A DNA stretch of 58,909 nucleotides from Gallionella sp. (GTDB taxonomy: Bacteria; Pseudomonadota; Gammaproteobacteria; Burkholderiales; Gallionellaceae), in the NCBI GenBank assembly GCA_030681375.1, contig JAUXWM010000077.1, positions 1-58,909 on the forward strand, written 5' to 3'. This document shows, piece after piece, positions 54,771 through 58,909 of this stretch. Made by a program: the position numbers and the translations under genes. A model generated the notes under the pieces. It had not been told where the DNA came from and did no database searches. It was given only the letters and a program-made list of their open reading frames with translations. Within the stretch, counting starts at the first letter, position 1. Each line of letters begins with the position of its first letter.

Positions 54771-56165
54771 TTACTTCTCATCCAATTTAATCGCCACATA
54801 AGAGGCGTTATCGCCACGGCGTACCAGCAAGGCAACATTACGACCCTGAGGAACCTGCTTGAGAACGCCTTCAAGCTGATTCAGCGAACGCAGCGGTATA
54901 TTACCGATGGCTAGCAGCACATCGCCCCGCTGCAAACCGGCTGCACGCGCAGCCGACCCCTTGACCTCTTCCACCAGCAAACCGCCATTACTCTGCAATT
55001 CCAGCAATTGTTCGCGCGTCAGCTCGCTCACGGCAATGCCCAGGCGCGCAATCAACTTACCGGCCTCCTCGACCAAGCCCTTGGCAGCCTGCGCCAGCTT
55101 ACCTTCTTCCGGCATTTTGGCGATGACCACGGTCAACTGTTTCAACTCTCCCTTGCGCCACAACTCGACCACCACCTTGCTGTCGGGCCTGGTCGCCGCA
55201 ACAATGCGCGGCAGATCGCTGGAATTATTCACCACCTTGCCATTGAACTTGAGGATCACATCACTGGCCTCTATGCCCGCCTTGTCTGCCGGCCCGCCTT
55301 TTTCCACACTGCTGATCAGCGCGCCATTGGGTTGACTCAAACCAAACGATTCAGCCAATTCGCGCGTCATTTCCTGTATGGTCACGCCGATGCGGCCGCG
55401 CGTCACCGTGCCGCTGGTACGCAGTTGTTCCGTCACTTGCGTGGCCACATCAATCGGAATGGCGAAAGACAAGCCCATCGAACCGCCGGAACGGGTATAG
55501 ATTTGCGAATTGATGCCGACCACCTCGCCGTTCATATTGAACAACGGCCCGCCTGAATTACCGGGATTGATAGCCACGTCAGTCTGAATAAACGGCACGA
55601 AATTATCCTGCGGCAATGAGCGCCCCTTGGCACTGACAATACCCGCCGTCACGCTGCTGTCGAAGCCAAACGGCGAGCCGATAGCGACGACCCACTCACC
55701 CACTTTCAGCTTGTCGGGATCACCCAGCAACACTCTCGGCAAATTACCGGCCTCTATCTTCAGCAACGCCACATCGGTGCGTTTATCTACGCCAATTACA
55801 CGGGCCGCAAACTCACGCTTGTCAGTCAGGCGCACAGTAATCTTATCGGCATGATCGACCACATGCGCATTGGTCATGATGTAGCCATCCGCACTGATGA
55901 TAAAACCCGAACCTAGTGATTGCGATTCCTGCGCACGCGGCATGGGCGGAGCAAAACGCCGGAAAAAATCGAAGATAGGATCCCCTTCGGGGAAATTGGG
56001 AAATCCTTGTGCATTGCGCACAATTTGTGTGGTGCTGATATTGACCACCGCCGGGCCCTGTTTTTCCACCAGACCGGTAAAATCAGGCAGCCCGTTGGCA
56101 TGGGCTGAGAATCCACACAGAACACCGACAAGCACTATCGTCGTGTTAATAAACCTTTTTAGCAT
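54771..56165 (-). CDS. degP: Periplasmic serine protease DegP/MucD
   Basis: A 464-aa HtrA protease with signal peptide (about 1-23), a trypsin-like domain with His101, Asp131 and Ser204 (G-N-S-G-G-P-L), and two PDZ domains (about 260-350 and 375-460). It degrades or refolds misfolded periplasmic proteins. GAGGAGG precedes the start. It lies downstream of the sigma-E operon, whose target it usually is; this context suits the MucD name. Confidence 0.94.
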   Translation of the reverse strand: MLKRFINTTIVLVGVLCGFSAHANGLPDFTGLVEKQGPAVVNISTTQIVRNAQGFPNFPEGDPIFDFFRRFAPPMPRAQESQSLGSGFIISADGYIMTNAHVVDHADKITVRLTDKREFAARVIGVDKRTDVALLKIEAGNLPRVLLGDPDKLKVGEWVVAIGSPFGFDSSVTAGIVSAKGRSLPQDNFVPFIQTDVAINPGNSGGPLFNMNGEVVGINSQIYTRSGGSMGLSFAIPIDVATQVTEQLRTSGTVTRGRIGVTIQEMTRELAESFGLSQPNGALISSVEKGGPADKAGIEASDVILKFNGKVVNNSSDLPRIVAATRPDSKVVVELWRKGELKQLTVVIAKMPEEGKLAQAAKGLVEEAGKLIARLGIAVSELTREQLLELQSNGGLLVEEVKGSAARAAGLQRGDVLLAIGNIPLRSLNQLEGVLKQVPQGRNVALLVRRGDNASYVAIKLDEK

Positions 56166-56207
56166 GCAACCTCCTCATAGTAAAAAAATTCATTTTTAAT
56201 CGCGCCG

Positions 56208-56648
56208 TTATTCGCGATACAGGCGCGCAATAAACGGGTGATTTTGTCGGCTGGACTGGCGCGCTGAAAACCATTTGGCAAAAACAAATCCGACGACCAA
56301 TCCAAACAACGCACCGATCGCCGCATAGCCATCACGCTGCTCCTCCTGCATAGCCCAACTCCCGCCCCATGCCGCACCGGCAAACAACAGCACCAGCGGC
56401 AATAGATAAACCAGCCCTATTCCGCGCAACACCGCGCCCTCGGCAACCGACACGATGACTTCATCGCCTATTTTGGCATTGATCTGATTATCTACCTTGA
56501 ACTGGCGCGGCTTGCTGCAAAACAACTGCGACAACTTACCTGTTCCGCAACCCTTGCCATTGCACTGACCGCAACCATTTCCCTGGCTGGCCTCGACCAG
56601 CGTGTAGCGCTTGTCCGTCTGCACCACAACTGCTCGCGTTTCCAGCAT
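56208..56648 (-). CDS. rseC: RseC/MucC-family membrane protein
   Basis: The 146-aa product has a cytoplasmic domain with a cysteine cluster (C-G-Q-C-N-G-K-G-C-G around 32-41) and two membrane helices (about 75-95 and 100-120), as in RseC. RseC mildly affects sigma-E activity and is linked to SoxR reduction. The cluster suggests an iron-sulfur or redox centre. It starts 2 bp after rseB. Confidence 0.87.
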   Translation of the reverse strand: MLETRAVVVQTDKRYTLVEASQGNGCGQCNGKGCGTGKLSQLFCSKPRQFKVDNQINAKIGDEVIVSVAEGAVLRGIGLVYLLPLVLLFAGAAWGGSWAMQEEQRDGYAAIGALFGLVVGFVFAKWFSARQSSRQNHPFIARLYRE

Positions 56649-56650
56649 AG

Positions 56651-57619
56651 TTATTTACCGTTATAACGCACTGAATTCAGCACCTGCATCACCGTCCTGG
56701 GCGGCACTTCGCCCACCACGTTAAACAGATGTTTATCCACCACCTTATGATAGAGATTGACGGCACCACGACTGGACAAACCCTCGACATCATCTTCATC
56801 CCCGTCGGCGGGCTCGATAAAAACAGAGATGGCGCTCAAGCCATCAGAGAACACCAACTGCGTCACAGGCGCATGTTTTCCCTTCATCGGGCGGATGACT
56901 TCCATTGTTTTCTTGAAACCGCTCGGCAAGGCATCCACGACCCAACCGCTGTTCACTGTCGCCGCAACCTTGTTGCGGGCAGGCCTGTCCTTACCTTTAC
57001 CCTTACCCAAAAAAGCCGTTGTAGCACTGGAAGCGATCCAGGAACGATCTACACCTGGACCCATTTTCAACTGGGTGAAGGCATACTGCTCAACAATTTT
57101 CATTTTATCGTTCAGCACGGCTGACTTTAGCAGCAAACCGGAATCGGTATGCACCCAGATTTTCTGGGCATAACGCAAATTATCCCTGGGCTGAAATAGC
57201 ACGACCTGAGTGTCATAGCCCGCCACTCGCTCAATGCCTGCCTCGCTGACACGGTAATTTTCGCTCAATGCAGACAACTGATCCGTCAACAACAGAGGGA
57301 ATCTGACTTGCCCCTGGTGACTGTCAACCTGCACCATTTTATGATTTTTGTAGCACCAGACTTGCCCGTGATGGCGGATGATTTCACGCTTGGGGCCATC
57401 CAGACTCTCAAGCTTTTCATACTCTCTGTCGGTTTCAACCACATGCGTAATACGCGAGGTCTCGACATGATTACCGTACTGATAAACGAACACACCGCTG
57501 TAATCCGTCTGGTGACCTGCAAATGCTATGGTCTTTAACCAGTCAAATCTGGCATTTCCTTCGGCTGCACAGACATTTGCTGCCAACAACAAACCACAGA
57601 ATCCCAGCCATACCCTCAT
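56651..57619 (-). CDS. rseB: Sigma-E regulatory protein RseB/MucB
   Basis: A 322-aa periplasmic protein with a signal peptide (about 1-19) and the two-domain MucB/RseB fold (LolA-like large domain about 25-200, smaller C-terminal domain). RseB protects RseA from cleavage by DegS and senses lipopolysaccharide or lipoprotein stress. Its start overlaps the rseA stop by 4 bp. Confidence 0.92.
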   Translation of the reverse strand: MRVWLGFCGLLLAANVCAAEGNARFDWLKTIAFAGHQTDYSGVFVYQYGNHVETSRITHVVETDREYEKLESLDGPKREIIRHHGQVWCYKNHKMVQVDSHQGQVRFPLLLTDQLSALSENYRVSEAGIERVAGYDTQVVLFQPRDNLRYAQKIWVHTDSGLLLKSAVLNDKMKIVEQYAFTQLKMGPGVDRSWIASSATTAFLGKGKGKDRPARNKVAATVNSGWVVDALPSGFKKTMEVIRPMKGKHAPVTQLVFSDGLSAISVFIEPADGDEDDVEGLSSRGAVNLYHKVVDKHLFNVVGEVPPRTVMQVLNSVRYNGK

Positions 57620-58125
57620 TGCGATTTTTCCCCAGGATTGTAGGTTACGGTGCGCATATAGGAAGCGCCACCATTCATGTCATTACTGGGAGAAAACTCC
57701 TGGTGCGCCATCAGGTAGTCATTTGATTTGGGTTGAATCTGCAAATTGACCGGACGAACATCCGGTTGCTGCATCGCCATCTGTGGCGCCGCTTCAGGAC
57801 TGATCTGCAATGACATCCAGGCCACGACTCCGACAGCCAGCACCGATGCCGCAGCCGAAAGCGCGAACACGCGCGCTTTTTGCTTGATTGCATGACTGCG
57901 CGGGGCCAGTACAGTCGGTTCATTCAACAAACATTCGCTCACAGCTGCGCTGATGTCGCGATGCACATATTCAGGCTGTCGCAGCACGTCACCAATCAGA
58001 TGATAAACCGCCCAATCGCGATGCGCGTCAGGGTCCTGTTTGAGCTGATCGAACATAATCTCTGCTTCGTCTTCAAACAACTCGCCGTCCATCAGCGCTG
58101 AAATTTCGTGTTTCATCATTACCAC
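57616..58125 (-). CDS. rseA: Anti-sigma-E factor RseA/MucA
   Basis: The 169-aa protein has an N-terminal sigma-binding domain (about 1-65, starting I-S-A-L-M-D-G-E-L), one membrane helix (about 77-97) and a periplasmic tail. It holds RpoE at the membrane until proteolysis by DegS and RseP. It overlaps rpoE by 7 bp, so the two are translationally coupled. Confidence 0.92.
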   Translation of the reverse strand: MVMMKHEISALMDGELFEDEAEIMFDQLKQDPDAHRDWAVYHLIGDVLRQPEYVHRDISAAVSECLLNEPTVLAPRSHAIKQKARVFALSAAASVLAVGVVAWMSLQISPEAAPQMAMQQPDVRPVNLQIQPKSNDYLMAHQEFSPSNDMNGGASYMRTVTYNPGEKSQ

Positions 58126-58718
58126 CTATTACCTTTACTGGTTTCCAACAACGGGCGCAGCTTCTCTGCTACCGCTTCGCGTGCCCTGAAAATTCTCGAT
58201 CGCACCGTGCCAACAGGACAATTCATCACACCGGCGATTTCTTCATAACTCAAACCTTCAATTTCGCGCAGGGTCAGGGCACTGCGCAAATCTTCGGGCA
58301 ACTGTTGCAAAGCTGATTGCACGGTACTGACAACCTGTTTGCTCATGAGTTCATTTTCTGGCGTACTAACTTCATGCAAGAGACCGGCGTCCTCAAACGA
58401 CTCCGCTTCTTCCGCATCAAAATGGGTGCTGGTTGGTGGACGCCGCTTATTCGCCAGCAGGTAATTTTTGGCCGTATTGATGCCGATGCGATACAACCAG
58501 GTATAAAACGCGCTGTCGCCACGAAAACCCGGCAAGGCGCGGTACGCCTTGATAAAGGCTTCCTGCGTCACATCCTCGGCTTCGCCGGTATCACGCACAA
58601 AACGAGAAATCAACCGTCCCAGTTTCCGCTGATATTTCGCAACCAAAAGATCAAAGGCGTGCTTATCCCCGCGCTGTACGCGTTCTACCAACTGCTGATC
58701 AAATTCCCGATCTTCCAT
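58119..58718 (-). CDS. rpoE: RNA polymerase sigma-E factor
   Basis: A 199-aa ECF sigma factor with region 2 (D-V-T-Q-E-A-F-I-K-A-Y-R) and region 4 (L-S-Y-E-E-I-A-G-V-M-N-C-P-V-G-T-V-R-S-R-I). It drives the envelope stress response and heads rpoE-rseA-rseB-rseC. An IS3-family end lies only about 65 bp upstream of the start codon, so most of the native promoter region is likely displaced. A TATACT is present at 58769-58764, but its -35 partner would fall inside the IS. Confidence 0.95.
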   Translation of the reverse strand: MEDREFDQQLVERVQRGDKHAFDLLVAKYQRKLGRLISRFVRDTGEAEDVTQEAFIKAYRALPGFRGDSAFYTWLYRIGINTAKNYLLANKRRPPTSTHFDAEEAESFEDAGLLHEVSTPENELMSKQVVSTVQSALQQLPEDLRSALTLREIEGLSYEEIAGVMNCPVGTVRSRIFRAREAVAEKLRPLLETSKGNRW

Positions 58719-58783
58719 CCCTGATTATCCGATTGTGATTACATAAAACATGCGGCGAGGCGCAGTATAACGGTAATCCCCCC

Positions 58784-58909
58784 TGAAATTAGTTGCGATT
58801 AGAAGTAGAATTTTCTCACTTGGAAATAGAGGAATTTTTACATGAAGTTATCACGCTTTTCAGATAGCCAGATCATCGCAATTCTTAAGCAGGCCGAGGG
58901 CGGCAGCCC
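58784..58909 (+). mobile_element. Left end of an IS3-family insertion sequence (continues off the right edge)
   Basis: A terminal sequence starting TGAAATTAGTTGCG (58784) precedes a transposase frame that begins at 58842 with a good ribosome binding site. The TG start and short leader fit an IS3-family left end. The exact boundary is uncertain by a few bases because the terminal repeat partner is not visible. Confidence 0.65.
58842..58909 (+). CDS. IS3-family transposase OrfA, N-terminal fragment
   Basis: The frame opens M-K-L-S-R-F-S-D-S-Q-I-I-A-I-L-K-Q-A-E-G and runs off the window. This is the typical helix-turn-helix start of IS3-family OrfA (transposase_8 type). An AGAGGA lies about 8 bases before the ATG. 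Only 22 codons are visible. Confidence 0.8.
   Translation, partial: MKLSRFSDSQIIAILKQAEGGS

Overview
The window looks like a draft contig from a betaproteobacterium. The best fit is the Nitrosomonadales/Gallionellaceae area, inferred from gene order and gene content only; no rRNA gene is present to confirm it. Supporting points are the order rpoE-rseA-rseB-rseC-degP-lepA-lepB-DUF4845-rnc-era-recO-pdxJ-acpS, the eno-kdsA-pyrG block next to ftsB, the hopanoid precursor set hpnC-hpnD-hpnE, and a diguanylate cyclase with a periplasmic c-type heme motif. Both ends lie in insertion sequences: an IS21-family element at 1-140 and an IS3-family element from about 58784. This is the usual place for a short-read assembly to break. 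No tRNA, rRNA or CRISPR array was seen.

Layout. 1-5.2 kb: a PAS sensor gene cut by the IS21 element, an orphan secretin-like protein, two cell-wall enzymes (an NlpC/P60 lipoprotein and MltB), thioredoxin reductase and an Smr protein. 5.2-11.2 kb: smc, queF, a small unknown gene, a MazG-like pyrophosphohydrolase and a lone cheZ, bracketed by two inverted copies of a ~165-bp repeat. 11.2-18.9 kb: selD/selU for tRNA selenouridine, a VOC protein, purT, class I aldolase, the heme-PAS-GGDEF protein and an EamA transporter. 18.9-27.8 kb: lysine/diaminopimelate genes (dapC, dapD, dapE) interleaved with a PilT/PilU ATPase and an ArsC-like protein, then prmB and hpnCDE. 27.8-31.6 kb: lysS, a Crp/Fnr regulator and a NarX-type histidine kinase.

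31.7-35.9 kb holds the most interesting locus: a tight three-gene operon encoding a ZorA-like MotA-type motor protein with a long tail, a ZorB-like MotB/OmpA protein and an EH-signature protein resembling ZorC. This is the core of a type I Zorya anti-phage system, but the ZorD helicase is missing.

36-58.9 kb: ftsB, eno, kdsA, pyrG, acs, mltD, a yqjDEK-type membrane stress cluster, a double-ATPase peptide ABC protein, then acpS-pdxJ-recO-era-rnc-DUF4845-lepB-lepA-degP and the sigma-E operon. An IS3-family element sits about 65 bp upstream of rpoE.

The window is also rich in small intergenic repeats: heptanucleotide tandem repeats (20.13, 21.06, 46.71 and 49.77 kb), a GC-rich repeat inside the 5' end of hpnE, and a 189-bp MITE-like element between lepB and lepA. 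At least three of these reach into coding sequence: the dapC stop, the hpnE N-terminus and the ABC protein linker.
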